This document shows positions 17,419 to 26,434 of a DNA stretch of 64,000 bases, piece after piece. The stretch lies in the NCBI RefSeq assembly GCF_028283705.1, contig NZ_JAPWKD010000003.1:62001-126000 (forward strand), read 5' to 3'. Every line of letters begins with the position of its first letter. The first letter of the stretch is position 1. The stretch comes from Pantoea sp. (GTDB lineage: Bacteria; Pseudomonadota; Gammaproteobacteria; Enterobacterales; Enterobacteriaceae). Made by a program: the position numbers and the translations under genes. The notes under the pieces were generated by a model. It made no database searches, had not been told where the DNA came from, and was given only the letters and a program-made list of their open reading frames with translations.

Positions 17419-17579
17419 TGTACATTCCTCCGCACACGCCGTTCTGTGTCTTCCGCGGACCGCGCAATCACCACCTTGCCGGTTATGCCGCCATTTTCAA
17501 CCAACCAATGAGCAAGTTGAATCAGCATGGATCCGAAACGAAACGTAATCGCAGACATGCGTGCAGAGGTCTCCGCCAT
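17415..17579 (-). CDS. 54-residue translationally coupled small ORF
   Basis: A short frame that starts in a TGATG overlap with the serine hydrolase and ends in an ATGA overlap with the MFS gene, so it fills the gap exactly. The product begins MAETSARMSAITFRFG and contains ENGGITGKVVIARS. The GKVVI end faintly recalls the C-terminus of zinc-binding alcohol dehydrogenases, so it could be a leftover of a longer gene; it could also be a real small protein or only a translational relay. No membrane segment is evident. I do not recognise a family. Confidence 0.45.
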   Translation of the reverse strand: MAETSARMSAITFRFGSMLIQLAHWLVENGGITGKVVIARSAEDTERRVRRNVQ

Positions 17580-18769
17580 CACCTTACCTCCAGTGCGCTG
17601 TAAACCGCATCGCGCAGATCGGTGACGAAGCGCCCGGACATGCCTTCATACAAGGTGTTGGTGAAGGCAACCACGCTGAGTCCTTGTGCCCGATCCACAA
17701 ACCATGAATGGCCGTAGGCACCGCCCCAGCGCCAGGTTCCTTCGGATTCTGGCGACATCGCTAATTTCCGGTCGCGCAGGACTGAGAATCCTAAACCGAA
17801 TCCGAACCCCGGCGCGGCCGGCAATGCATAGCCTTGCGTTTGGTCCCGTTGCATTTCAGCGATCAATTCACTGGGCAGCAGGTTGCCACCGCCCTGGCGT
17901 AAGGTTTCCAGCAGGTGCAGAAAGTCGCCTGCCGTAGCAGCCATACCTGCTCCACCAGAGGGAAATGCTTGCCGATCGAAAATGCGCGATGGGCTGTAGC
18001 AGATGCCGATCGTATCCTCAAAAGCAGGCACAACTTCGCCTTCTCTCAGTCGATGTGGCATGTGCGTGCCATTGGCGTAGGCAGTCGCCACACGTTGTGC
18101 TTCGTGCACGAAAAAGTCGGTATCCTTCAAGCCCAGTGGGCGAGTGACCAACTGGCTGACAGCGACATTCAGCGGCACACCCTGCACCCGTTCGATCAAC
18201 GCACCTAATACGTCAGTTGCCAGTGAGTAACCCCAGGCTGTGCCGGGCTGATATAGCAAAGGGACGCTGCCGATACGACGTAAGTTTTCTTCCAGGCTGA
18301 TACCCGTGGCATCCATACCATCGGACACGCCCGCTCGTGCATAAGGCCCCTCCCTATCAGGCTCGAAGAAGCGATAACCCAGTCCTGCCGTATGGCTGAG
18401 CAGTTGCCGTACCGTCATTCGCGCGGGACGACAATCCGGCAGGCCAGGGCGGAATTCAGGCAACCAACGGTCGATGCTGTCGTCGAGGTCAAGGTGCCCC
18501 TGAGCAACCAGGACCAGAGCTGCGGTGGAAGTGATGGGCTTACTTACCGATGCCAGACGGAAAATCGTATCCACGGTCATTGCCCGACAGCTTTCACGGT
18601 CGGCCCAGCCTGCGGCCTGTTGATAAAGTAGTTGGCCATCGCGAGCCACCAGGATTACCGCACCGACCAGCCTTTGTTGCTCCAGAGCCAGTTGCACAAC
18701 GGTCTGGATATTTGAAGACAGATTGCCTGGCGCAGCGCCGATACTCAGCGAAACAGGTGAAATCGTCAC
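17579..18769 (-). CDS. Serine hydrolase, class C beta-lactamase / EstB-like esterase
   Basis: A 396-residue protein of the beta-lactamase-like serine hydrolase family. The nucleophile motif is SVSK (SxxK) near residue 74-77. The second motif is YSL near 180, not the Y-x-N of true class C beta-lactamases, and this is the form seen in EstB-type esterases. A late WGGAYGHSW region replaces KTG. No convincing signal peptide is present, so it probably acts in the cytoplasm as an esterase and not as an antibiotic-hydrolysing enzyme. It is divergent from a LysR gene 116 bases away and starts the operon with the MFS transporter. Confidence 0.83.
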   Translation of the reverse strand: MTISPVSLSIGAAPGNLSSNIQTVVQLALEQQRLVGAVILVARDGQLLYQQAAGWADRESCRAMTVDTIFRLASVSKPITSTAALVLVAQGHLDLDDSIDRWLPEFRPGLPDCRPARMTVRQLLSHTAGLGYRFFEPDREGPYARAGVSDGMDATGISLEENLRRIGSVPLLYQPGTAWGYSLATDVLGALIERVQGVPLNVAVSQLVTRPLGLKDTDFFVHEAQRVATAYANGTHMPHRLREGEVVPAFEDTIGICYSPSRIFDRQAFPSGGAGMAATAGDFLHLLETLRQGGGNLLPSELIAEMQRDQTQGYALPAAPGFGFGLGFSVLRDRKLAMSPESEGTWRWGGAYGHSWFVDRAQGLSVVAFTNTLYEGMSGRFVTDLRDAVYSALEVR

Positions 18770-18885
18770 AGGTAATTCCTTTCATTAATGAACCTGTACA
18801 GCAGGGTAAATGACCTGTAATTAGAGAAAAAGTAGGGTACAGTTTCGTTTTGACCGGAACATTATGTCCGTAATTAAGGTGCTCT

Positions 18886-19779
18886 ATGGATAGCCTCAAT
18901 GGCTTCGTGGTGTTTGTGCAGGTAGCAGAAACACGCAGCTTCGTTGCAGCTGGTCGCCTGCTGGGTGTATCGGCTTCAGCCATCGGTAAGAGCGTGGTGC
19001 GTTTGGAAGAAAAGCTGGGGGTGCGTCTGTTCCATCGCAGCACGCGCAGCGTCACACTGACAGCCGAAGGCACACTATTCCTGGAGCGCAGCAGGCGTAT
19101 TCTGGCTGAAATCGAAGCAGCAGAACTGGAACTGTCGCAGGCAACAACTGAGCCGCGAGGTCGCCTGCGAGTCAGCTTGCCGCTGGTCAGCCCCTTGATG
19201 CTGCCCGTACTCGGCGAGTTCATGCGTGAATACCCGAAAATCGAGCTGGATTTGGATTTCACCGATCGGCTGGTCGATGTGATTGAGGAGGGGTTCGATG
19301 CCGTAGTCAGGACCGGCGATCCCACCGACTCGCGGCTGTCTGCCCGTCGACTCGGCACCTTCCGTTCGCTACTGGTGGCGTCGCCCGACTATCTGGCGCG
19401 ACGAGGTGTGCCCGACAAGCCTGCCGACCTTCTTGAACACAGTTGTTTGCATTATCGCTTCCCCAACAGTGGCAAACTGGAACCGTGGGTGTTGCGCTGG
19501 GCTGCTGATGAGCCCAGGTTGACGCTGCCGACCTCGATGATCTGCAACAATATCGAGACTCGCGTATGTTTCGCGTTGCAGGGCCTGGGTATTGCCTATC
19601 TACCGGTGTTCGCGATCAGAGAGCTTCTGGCGGATGGACGTTTGCGCGCCGTGCTGACCGATTACGCAGAACGTACGGGTGTTTTTCATGTGCTGTGGCC
19701 AGCCAGCAAGCATCCTTCACCCAAGGTCAGGGCCTTCGTTGATTTCCTGGGCTCGCGGGTGTTTCCCGGGGAGCAATGA
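18886..19779 (+). CDS. LysR-family transcriptional regulator (CrgA/AaeR-like)
   Basis: A 297-residue LysR regulator of the large CrgA-type group. The HTH (FVQVAETRSFVAAGRLLGVSASAIGKSV, residues 9-40) has the shortened style typical of that group, then LGVRLFHRSTRSVTLTAEG. The effector domain follows from about 90. It is transcribed away from the serine hydrolase-MFS operon and most likely controls it through the 116-base intergenic region. The GC-rich codon style of 16.2-19.8 kb differs from the next operons, which suggests a separately acquired module. Confidence 0.87.
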   Translation: MDSLNGFVVFVQVAETRSFVAAGRLLGVSASAIGKSVVRLEEKLGVRLFHRSTRSVTLTAEGTLFLERSRRILAEIEAAELELSQATTEPRGRLRVSLPLVSPLMLPVLGEFMREYPKIELDLDFTDRLVDVIEEGFDAVVRTGDPTDSRLSARRLGTFRSLLVASPDYLARRGVPDKPADLLEHSCLHYRFPNSGKLEPWVLRWAADEPRLTLPTSMICNNIETRVCFALQGLGIAYLPVFAIRELLADGRLRAVLTDYAERTGVFHVLWPASKHPSPKVRAFVDFLGSRVFPGEQ

Positions 19780-19934
19780 CTGAGAGCAAGGGTTAACAGT
19801 GACGCATTGGTATTTGCTATCTCTGAAGGATTATTCATTTCTGACATTTCATAAGTTTTTTTTATTCTTTGTTTCCCCCGCACGGATGTGGGAGCGTAGC
19901 AGGCACACACACGCGCTGATTTTAAAGGACTTTT

Positions 19935-20762
19935 ATGAGCAACCAAAAAGCAACACATAAGAAAAAAATATTAACAACGGTGTTCCTGACCACGCTGTTA
20001 GTTTCTGCTGCCGCCAGTGCCGATCAGCTAGCGGATATCAAAGCCGCCGGTGAAATCAAGGTCGCAACCTTCGATGCAAATCCACCGTTCGGTTCCATTG
20101 ATGCCAAAAGTCATGAACTGGTGGGCTACGATGTGGACTTTGCTAAAGCCCTCGCCACATCGCTGGGCGTGAAGCTGAAACTGGTCGCCACCAATCCGGC
20201 TAACCGTATCCCGCTGTTGCAATCTGGCAAGGCTGATTTGATTGTCGCCGATATCACCATTACCCCGGAACGCGCCCAGGTTATCGATTTCTCCATCCCC
20301 TATTTTGTGACCGGTCAGCAGTTCCTTGTCCCGGCAACATCACCCGACCAGCTGGATAAATACAGCCACGCGCGAATTGGTGCGGTGAAGGGTACGACCG
20401 GTGAACAGGCGTTGCATCAACGCTATCCACAGGCCAGAGTCCTTGCCTATGACGATATTCCGCTGGCATTGACGGCGTTACGCAACGGTAATGTTCAGGC
20501 GATTACTCAGGACAGCACCATCCTCGCCGGGCTGCTGGCGGCGGCACCGGATAAGGCCAACTTCAAAATCCTGCCGACTCTGCTGAGTAAAGAAGAAATT
20601 GGCGTGGGTGTGAAAAAAGACCAGCCCGCGTTGTTAAAAGTCGTCAATGATGAGCTGCTGGCACTGGAGAAAAATGGTCAGGCAGCACAGATCTATAACA
20701 CCTGGTTTGGTCCGGGTACGCCAGCACCTTCACCCCGTAACTTCAGGATTGAAGCGAAGTAA
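19935..20762 (+). CDS. Polar amino acid ABC transporter substrate-binding protein
   Basis: A 275-residue periplasmic binding protein of family 3. It has a basic N-terminus followed by a hydrophobic signal peptide ending in SAAASA. The mature part begins DQLADIKAAGEIKVAT, and the first-lobe signature GYDVDFAKALATSLGVK and the hinge segment ADLIVADITITPERAQVIDFS follow. It heads a four-gene operon with an ATPase and two permeases. The ligand is probably a polar amino acid such as glutamate, glutamine, cystine or an opine-like compound. Confidence 0.88.
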   Translation: MSNQKATHKKKILTTVFLTTLLVSAAASADQLADIKAAGEIKVATFDANPPFGSIDAKSHELVGYDVDFAKALATSLGVKLKLVATNPANRIPLLQSGKADLIVADITITPERAQVIDFSIPYFVTGQQFLVPATSPDQLDKYSHARIGAVKGTTGEQALHQRYPQARVLAYDDIPLALTALRNGNVQAITQDSTILAGLLAAAPDKANFKILPTLLSKEEIGVGVKKDQPALLKVVNDELLALEKNGQAAQIYNTWFGPGTPAPSPRNFRIEAK

Positions 20763-20768
20763 ACGCCC

Positions 20769-21584
20769 ATGTTCCTTATAACAGCGGTATCCGCGGCCCA
20801 GGCTGCGGATTTTTCACATCTGCAACAAGCCAGTGTTACCTTCCGCCGTGCCGGTAAGCGCTACGGCGACCGCCAGGTACTGAGTGGTGTGGATTTGCAT
20901 ATTGAGTCGGGCGAAGTGGTGGCGATCATCGGGCCATCCGGCTCGGGTAAATCGACGCTGATACGTCTGATCAACCAACTGGAGAATCTTAGCGAGGGTG
21001 AAATTTTCGTCGATAACCGCCCCACGGCAGGCTTGTCGGGCGCGGGTTTACGCCAGTTACGTAGTCGAATCGGCTTCGTCTTCCAGCAGTTTAATTTGTA
21101 CGCGCATCTGACCGCATTACACAACATCAGCGTGCCACTCCAGGTGGCGCATGGCTGGAAAAAAGCGGCGGCGCAACAGCGTGCCCACGAGTTACTGGCC
21201 CATGTCGGACTGGCCGATAAAGCATCGCATCTTCCGTCCCAGTTATCGGGTGGTCAGCAACAACGTGTGGCGATTGCCCGTGCGCTGGCATCGTCGCCGC
21301 AAATCATTCTTTTTGACGAGCCAACTTCCGCGTTGGACCCGGAGATGATTGGCGAAGTGTTGCAGGTCATGAAATCACTGGCACAGAGTGGCATTACCAT
21401 GATTGTGGTGACGCACGAGATGCAATTTGCACGCGAGATTGCTGATCGGGTGGTGTTTATTGATGGCGGGGAGATTCTCGAAGTGGCATCTCCGGCACGT
21501 TTTTTCCGCCAGCCGACCCATCCGCGGGCCCAGCGCTTTTTGAAAAAAGTGTTAGATCCCCTGCATCAGGACTTTTTCTCATGA
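20769..21584 (+). CDS. Polar amino acid ABC transporter ATPase
   Basis: A 271-residue PAAT-type ATPase. Walker A is GPSGSGKST, the signature is LSGGQQQRVAIARAL, Walker B is IILFDEPTSALDPE and the switch is VTHEM. It starts seven bases after the binding protein stop. The first 20 residues (MFLITAVSAAQAADFSHLQQ) look like a signal peptide, odd for a cytosolic ATPase. The family usually starts near the ASVTFRRAGKRYG strand, so either the start is further in at a non-ATG codon or the extension is real. Confidence 0.88.
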   Translation: MFLITAVSAAQAADFSHLQQASVTFRRAGKRYGDRQVLSGVDLHIESGEVVAIIGPSGSGKSTLIRLINQLENLSEGEIFVDNRPTAGLSGAGLRQLRSRIGFVFQQFNLYAHLTALHNISVPLQVAHGWKKAAAQQRAHELLAHVGLADKASHLPSQLSGGQQQRVAIARALASSPQIILFDEPTSALDPEMIGEVLQVMKSLAQSGITMIVVTHEMQFAREIADRVVFIDGGEILEVASPARFFRQPTHPRAQRFLKKVLDPLHQDFFS

Positions 21585-22324
21585 AGCTGCATTTCGACTG
21601 GCATGGGGTGCTCAGCGGGCAGCCTTTGCAGTGGCTCCTGAATGGTTATGTGACCACCTTGTGGGTCAGTGTCATCGGCGCATTACTGGCAACGGTGCTG
21701 GCCATGTTGTTGCTGTTTCTGCGCCTCAGCGGAAATGCACTGGCGGTACGTGGCGTGGCGCTGTGGGTTTCCCTGTTCCGCAATACCCCGATTCTGGTCC
21801 AGTTCCTGTTCTGGTATTTTTCCGCCTGGAATCTGTTGCCGCGTGTATGGCGCGACTGGATCAATGCCGACCATCCCGGCGCGTTATTACCTGGTGATGT
21901 CAGTTGGCTGACGCCGGAATTTCTGTGCTCAGCATGGGGGTTAGGGGTTTTCATCTCCGCCTTTCTGGTCGAGGAGATCAGTGCCGGGTTAGCTGCCGTA
22001 CCGGACGGACAGCGTGAAGCAGCGGTAAGTCAGGGATTTTCCACAGCAACGGCGCTGCGCTGGATATTGTTGCCGCAGGGGCTGGTGAATGCCTGGCAGC
22101 CAATAACCGGGCAGTACCTGAATTTGATGAAGCTCTCGTCACTCGCCAGCGGGATCGGTTTTGCTGAACTGACCTATCAGGTACGCCAGGTAGACAGTTA
22201 TAACGCCCATGCGCTGGAAGCCTTCGCGGTGGGAACGGTGTTGTATCTGGTCACCGGCGTGCTGTTGGGATTTGCCCTCGGATTGCTGGGGCCGGGACGT
22301 CGCCTCATGGGAGGTGAACCATGA
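21581..22324 (+). CDS. Polar amino acid ABC transporter permease 1
   Basis: A 247-residue HisM/GltJ-type permease. It has about five membrane segments, the FRNTPILVQFLFWYF motif, a long periplasmic insert (residues 85-115) and the EAA loop EAAVSQGFSTATALRWILLPQ. GltJ subunits carry a similar insert. It overlaps the ATPase and permease 2 genes by four bases each. It forms the heterodimeric channel with permease 2. Confidence 0.88.
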   Translation: MKLHFDWHGVLSGQPLQWLLNGYVTTLWVSVIGALLATVLAMLLLFLRLSGNALAVRGVALWVSLFRNTPILVQFLFWYFSAWNLLPRVWRDWINADHPGALLPGDVSWLTPEFLCSAWGLGVFISAFLVEEISAGLAAVPDGQREAAVSQGFSTATALRWILLPQGLVNAWQPITGQYLNLMKLSSLASGIGFAELTYQVRQVDSYNAHALEAFAVGTVLYLVTGVLLGFALGLLGPGRRLMGGEP

Positions 22325-22992
22325 ACGGCGGCTTGCAAGTTATCGTCGATAACCTCGGGTATTTACTGTGGGGGAACCTCGCCAATGGCGAACCCGGCGG
22401 GGTACTCCTGACCTTATTAATGGCTATCGGTGCCGCGCTGCTGGCATTCCCGGGAGGTATGGCGCTGGCGTGCCTCGCCTGGCGATGCCGTGGGGTGGTA
22501 CGCTCAATGTTGTTTCTGTGGGCTGAGCTTATTCGTGGCATCCCGCTGATCTTTGTGATCTTCTGGCTTTGGTATTTGCTACCCGCGCTGACCGGTAGCG
22601 ATATGCCCGGCGCTCTGACCGTGACCCTGGCGCTGGCCTGGTTCACGGCGGCCTCGGTGATGCATAGCACGTTAGCCGGATTACAGGCGTTACCTCCGGG
22701 TCAACACCAGGCGGCGCAGAGCCAGGGATTCTCAGACGGTCAACTGTTGTGGCATATCCTGCTACCGCAGACGCTGCGCAATATTCAACCCTCTCTGGCT
22801 GGCATCGGCATCAACCTGATCAAAGATACCTCTCTGGCCTTTATCCTCAACGTGCCTGAACTGACGACGCTGGCAGGCCAGGTCAACAATCGGGTGCAGG
22901 TTTATCCTGCGGCGTTGTTTGTGTTTACCGGGCTGGTTTATTACCTGTTATGTACCGGGCTGGCGCAGCTGGTGCAACGGCGCAGAGTCTGA
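22321..22992 (+). CDS. Polar amino acid ABC transporter permease 2
   Basis: A 223-residue GltK/HisQ-type permease with the ELIRGIPLIFVIFWLWY segment and the EAA-type loop HQAAQSQGFSDGQLLWHILLPQ. It is the last gene of the operon, with an ATGA overlap at its start. It pairs with permease 1. The GltI-L arrangement is similar, but the binding protein is not specific enough to name the substrate. Confidence 0.88.
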   Translation: MNGGLQVIVDNLGYLLWGNLANGEPGGVLLTLLMAIGAALLAFPGGMALACLAWRCRGVVRSMLFLWAELIRGIPLIFVIFWLWYLLPALTGSDMPGALTVTLALAWFTAASVMHSTLAGLQALPPGQHQAAQSQGFSDGQLLWHILLPQTLRNIQPSLAGIGINLIKDTSLAFILNVPELTTLAGQVNNRVQVYPAALFVFTGLVYYLLCTGLAQLVQRRRV

Positions 22993-23044
22993 TAAGGAGA
23001 GTGCTCTGTATTATTTCTCTTTTATCTGGATAAACGTTGTCCGC

Positions 23045-23070
23045 GCACTATAGCGCTAGTGCTTTATTTG
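23045..23070 (+). terminator. Probable terminator of the amino acid ABC operon
   Basis: GCACTA (23045-23050) and TAGTGC (23057-23062) form a short stem over TAGCGC, followed directly by TTTATTTG. The remainder of 23071-23346 is AT-rich leader for the next operon, with no ORF I can support. Confidence 0.5.
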
Positions 23071-23346
23071 CATAACGATATAAAATGAATTTCTATATTC
23101 AGAATCCGCAAAGCGATACAGGCATGTTGATTATGTGTATCCGCAGGAAACGCGATGGCTGTTTTTGTGTTTAAAGAATGGAGTGGCGCTGTTGCAGGAA
23201 TAATATATTCCAAAAAATGATTTATTAATGCGGGGTGATGGCTTCAGAATTAATTCTCTTTATCAAAAAACGAAACTCACTTTATTGCATAGCCATCATT
23301 ACATCGATGTGCTTAATGGTATGGTTTATTACTTAAGGGAATTATA

Positions 23347-24378
23347 ATGAATTTATTGCCAGGTAACCGGTTTGCTTCTTTCTTGCCGCGTGTTGGGATC
23401 CCGTTGTTGCTGTTCGGCAGCGTATTTGGGTCTGGCGCTGCCCACGCTGAGGGACAAATCAGTATCGCCCAGCAGTACGGTATCGGCTATCTAATCCTTG
23501 ATGTGGTGCGGGACCAGAAACTTATCGAGAAGCACGGCAAGGAAGACGGGCTGGATATTAAAGTCGACTGGCGGACACTTTCAGGTGCTACCGGGTTAAA
23601 TGAGGGGCTGCTTTCAGGCTCACTGGATGTGGTTGCCGCCGGGGTGCCACCGGCGCTGACGCTCTGGGATCGTACCAAAGGGAAGCAAAACGTTAAGGCG
23701 ATTGCGGCACTCGGCTCAATGCCCAATTACCTGCTGAGTAACAATCCGGCAGTGAAAAGCGTGAAGGATCTGAGCAGCAAAGACCGCATCGCCGTACCGG
23801 CTGCTGGCGTCGGGTTCCAGTCCCGTACATTGCAAATAGAAACGGCACGTTTGTACGGCAACGCGGACTACAAGCGTTTTGATAATATTACGGTAAGCCT
23901 GCCGCATCCTGATGCCAGCGCGGCGTTGATCGCCAGTGGTTCGGAAATTACGGCGCATTTCTCCAGTCCTCCTTTCCAGTATCAGGCGCTGGAACACCCA
24001 AATATTCATAAAATATTAAGTTCCTACGACGTATTAGGTGGTCCGGGAACGTTTAATCTGCTTTATACCACCTCGAAATTTCATGATGAAAATCCGAAGA
24101 CGTACCGCGCATTTTTTGAGGCGTTGGCCGAAGCCGAAAAGATAATTAAATCGGATAAAGCAGCGGCGGCACAAACCTATATTCGCGCCGAAAACTCAAA
24201 ACTACCCGTGGCCTTTATTCAGAAAATGATTGAGGACCCGGAGAATAACTTCACTATTACGCCAGAACGAACCTTTGTTTATGCCAACAAGCTTTATCAG
24301 TTGGGCGTACTGAAAAATAAAGCGGCTTCCTGGAAGGATTATTTCTTCAGTGAAGCGTATATCTTACCCGGGAGCTGA
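23347..24378 (+). CDS. NitT/TauT-type ABC transporter substrate-binding protein
   Basis: A 343-residue periplasmic binding protein with a signal peptide (hydrophobic core LPRVGIPLLLFGSVFGSG, cleavage near GAAHA). The mature part has ISIAQQYGIGYLILDVVRDQKLIEKHG and SGATGLNEGLLSGSLDVVAAGVPP, the pattern of nitrate, sulfonate, taurine and aromatic-sulfonate binding proteins. AAGGGA precedes ATG 23347. It heads an importer operon with the two following genes. No monooxygenase or desulfonating gene lies beside it, so the ligand remains open. Confidence 0.87.
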   Translation: MNLLPGNRFASFLPRVGIPLLLFGSVFGSGAAHAEGQISIAQQYGIGYLILDVVRDQKLIEKHGKEDGLDIKVDWRTLSGATGLNEGLLSGSLDVVAAGVPPALTLWDRTKGKQNVKAIAALGSMPNYLLSNNPAVKSVKDLSSKDRIAVPAAGVGFQSRTLQIETARLYGNADYKRFDNITVSLPHPDASAALIASGSEITAHFSSPPFQYQALEHPNIHKILSSYDVLGGPGTFNLLYTTSKFHDENPKTYRAFFEALAEAEKIIKSDKAAAAQTYIRAENSKLPVAFIQKMIEDPENNFTITPERTFVYANKLYQLGVLKNKAASWKDYFFSEAYILPGS

Positions 24379-24379
24379 T

Positions 24380-25234
24380 ATGTCTGAGTTGTCTGCGACA
24401 TTACCGCCGCCGTTGTTGCAGGTTGAGGGGGTTAACCTGCAATACCGCACCCATGAACGTCTGATTCAGGCCACGCACGATGTCAGTTTTGATGTCTGGC
24501 CTGCTGATCGCTTCGTGTTACTTGGGCCGTCAGGGTGCGGTAAATCCAGCTTGCTGAAAGCCATTGGTGGATTTCTGACTCCGGTATCCGGTTCCATCCG
24601 TCTTGCCGGTGAGACAGTCACCCAGCCTGGTCCTGACCGCATGATGGTCTTTCAGGAGTTTGATCAATTACCGCCGTGGAAAACGGTGCTGGAAAATGTC
24701 GCTTTCCCGCTGATCGCCAGTCGCAGAGTAGGGCGGGCCGAAGCTAAAGAGCGCGCTGAGTATTTTCTGCAAAAGGTCGGACTGGGGGCGTTTCGTAATG
24801 CCTATCCCAATACGTTATCCGGCGGCATGAAGCAGCGGGTCGCCATTGCGCGCTCGCTGGCACTGCACCCGCAGGTTTTACTGATGGATGAGCCCTTCGC
24901 GGCGCTGGATGCGCTGACCCGGCGCAAAATGCAGGAAGAGCTGTTGAACCTGTGGGAAGACGTGCGGTTTACGCTGCTTTTTGTTACCCATTCAATCGAG
25001 GAAGCGTTGATTGTTGGCAGCCGTGTTTTACTGCTGTCACCGCATCCGGGAAGGGTAAAAGCCGAACTGAACTGTCATCAGTATTCAATGGCGGATTCTG
25101 GTGGCACGGTGTTTCAGGCAGATGTTACCCGGATTCATGATTTATTATTTCCACAACCTGCCATGCCAGTCATAACATCACAGGGCCATCCGAGGGGGGA
25201 GCGTCATGAGCAACCAGCCACCTATCCGGCCTGA
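24380..25234 (+). CDS. NitT/TauT-type ABC transporter ATPase
   Basis: A 284-residue ATPase of the SsuB/TauB/NrtD group. Walker A is GPSGCGKSS, the Q-loop region is VFQEFDQLPPWKTVLENV, the signature is LSGGMKQRVAIARSLA and Walker B is VLLMDEPFAALDALTR. I start at ATG 24380, one base after the binding protein stop and behind GGAG at 24371-24374; the longer frame overlaps the upstream gene. The C-terminus overlaps the permease gene by 29 bases. Confidence 0.9.
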   Translation: MSELSATLPPPLLQVEGVNLQYRTHERLIQATHDVSFDVWPADRFVLLGPSGCGKSSLLKAIGGFLTPVSGSIRLAGETVTQPGPDRMMVFQEFDQLPPWKTVLENVAFPLIASRRVGRAEAKERAEYFLQKVGLGAFRNAYPNTLSGGMKQRVAIARSLALHPQVLLMDEPFAALDALTRRKMQEELLNLWEDVRFTLLFVTHSIEEALIVGSRVLLLSPHPGRVKAELNCHQYSMADSGGTVFQADVTRIHDLLFPQPAMPVITSQGHPRGERHEQPATYPA

Positions 25235-26072
25235 GTACCAGCGCGAGTTAACACCGCTGGAAGATTTTACGCTGGCCACGCCGTTACCTTTGCGCGTGCG
25301 CCTCGGGAATCAGACCTGGTTGCGAAAATCGTTGTTATTGCTGGCGCTGGTGATTATCTGGGAGGTGGCGGCGCGCTGGCAAAACAATGACCTGATGTTC
25401 CCCAGTTTCTGGCAGACGTTTACCGCACTGCGTGAGGATATCGCCAGTGGTGAATTGCCGAATCGCGCGTGGCTGTCGGTAAGCCTGCTGCTGAAAGGCT
25501 ACATCCTGGGGACCCTGCTGGCGTTGCTTTTCAGCGCACTCGCAATATCAACGCGTATTGGCCGCGATTTGCTGAGTACACTGACCGCCATGTTTAACCC
25601 GCTGCCAGCGATTGCTCTATTGCCGTTATCCCTGCTCTGGTTCGGTCTGGGGAATGCCAGTCTGGTGTTCGTGATTGTGCATTCGGTGATCTGGCCTATG
25701 GCGCTCAACACCTGGTCCGGCTTTATGGGCGTTTCCGAAACGCTGAAAATGGCAGGCCGTAACTACGGACTGAAGGGGTGGCGTTATGTCGCGTGGATTT
25801 TGATTCCTGCTGCGTTACCGGCCCTGCTGTCAGGACTCAAAATTGGTTGGGCATTTGCCTGGAGAACGCTGATTGCAGCTGAGCTGGTATTTGGCGCGTC
25901 AAGTGGCAGCGGGGGGTTGGGTTGGTACATTTTCCAAAATCGTAATGAAATGTACACCGATCGGGTATTTGCAGGTCTGGTGACGGTCACCGTGATTGGT
26001 CTGTTGGTCGAGGGGCTGGTGTTTGCCACACTTGAAAGGCTGACGATTAAACGTTGGGGTATGCAGAACTAA
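25206..26072 (+). CDS. NitT/TauT-type ABC transporter permease
   Basis: A 288-residue permease of the SsuC/TauC class with about six membrane segments and the EAA loop MAGRNYGLKGWRYVAWILIPAALP followed by GLKIGWAFAWRTLIAAELV. GGGGGGAG sits before ATG 25206 inside the ATPase gene. It completes a three-gene importer. Confidence 0.9.
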   Translation: MSNQPPIRPEYQRELTPLEDFTLATPLPLRVRLGNQTWLRKSLLLLALVIIWEVAARWQNNDLMFPSFWQTFTALREDIASGELPNRAWLSVSLLLKGYILGTLLALLFSALAISTRIGRDLLSTLTAMFNPLPAIALLPLSLLWFGLGNASLVFVIVHSVIWPMALNTWSGFMGVSETLKMAGRNYGLKGWRYVAWILIPAALPALLSGLKIGWAFAWRTLIAAELVFGASSGSGGLGWYIFQNRNEMYTDRVFAGLVTVTVIGLLVEGLVFATLERLTIKRWGMQN

Positions 26073-26118
26073 CAGCAGCAGTTAAACCAAAGGACATGAT
26101 AATAATGTTATTTTGCGA

Positions 26119-26274
26119 TCACTTAACAATAGGCTTTTTAATGTTCTCTTCGAGGATTTGTGTGACGTAATGCATCCAGTATCGCATACCAAACAGGTCC
26201 AGCAGCAGGCTTGCCCATAAAAGTCCGACACAAAAGACGAGTATCAGTGCGATATAATAAGGTGTTGCTGACAT
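26119..26274 (-). CDS. Single-span 51-residue membrane protein, putative Fur target
   Basis: A small protein that begins MSATPYYIALILVFCVGLLW and has one strong membrane helix (residues 6-28) and a charged tail ending ENIKKPIVK. GGGAGG sits six bases before ATG 26274, a near-ideal ribosome site, which supports this start over the longer frame to 26340. A Fur-box-like sequence lies about 77 bases upstream. It is next to a Fur-box-preceded iron binding protein gene in the same direction. I do not recognise the family; a small accessory protein of iron uptake is a guess. Confidence 0.6.
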   Translation of the reverse strand: MSATPYYIALILVFCVGLLWASLLLDLFGMRYWMHYVTQILEENIKKPIVK

Positions 26275-26350
26275 TTTCGGCCTCCCATGGATTGCAGATT
26301 GCTGTCTGATTGTTCCAAATAAATCCTTCCACATCAACAATAAGCATGTA

Positions 26351-26369
26351 GATAATGATAATGCCGATT
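26351..26369 (-). promoter_or_regulatory. Fur-box-like site before the 51-residue membrane protein
   Basis: GATAATGATAAT at 26351-26362 matches two of three hexamers of the Fur consensus (GATAATGATAATCATTATC); the third is degenerate. It lies between the iron binding protein gene and the small membrane protein gene, placed to control the latter. Confidence 0.5.
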
Positions 26370-26434
26370 CAATTACTCATAAAATATAGACATACTGTAT
26401 TTTTAAAAATATACAGCATGTCCCCATTTAACAA

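Noticed and set aside
17579..18769. AmpC-type beta-lactamase
   Set aside because: The Y-x-N motif is YSL, KTG is missing and there is no signal peptide, so an esterase-like serine hydrolase fits better.
18594..19358. A 254-residue minus-strand open frame
   Set aside because: It overlaps the LysR gene and the serine hydrolase start in antisense and is Ser/Arg-rich with no domain; the two real genes explain the DNA.
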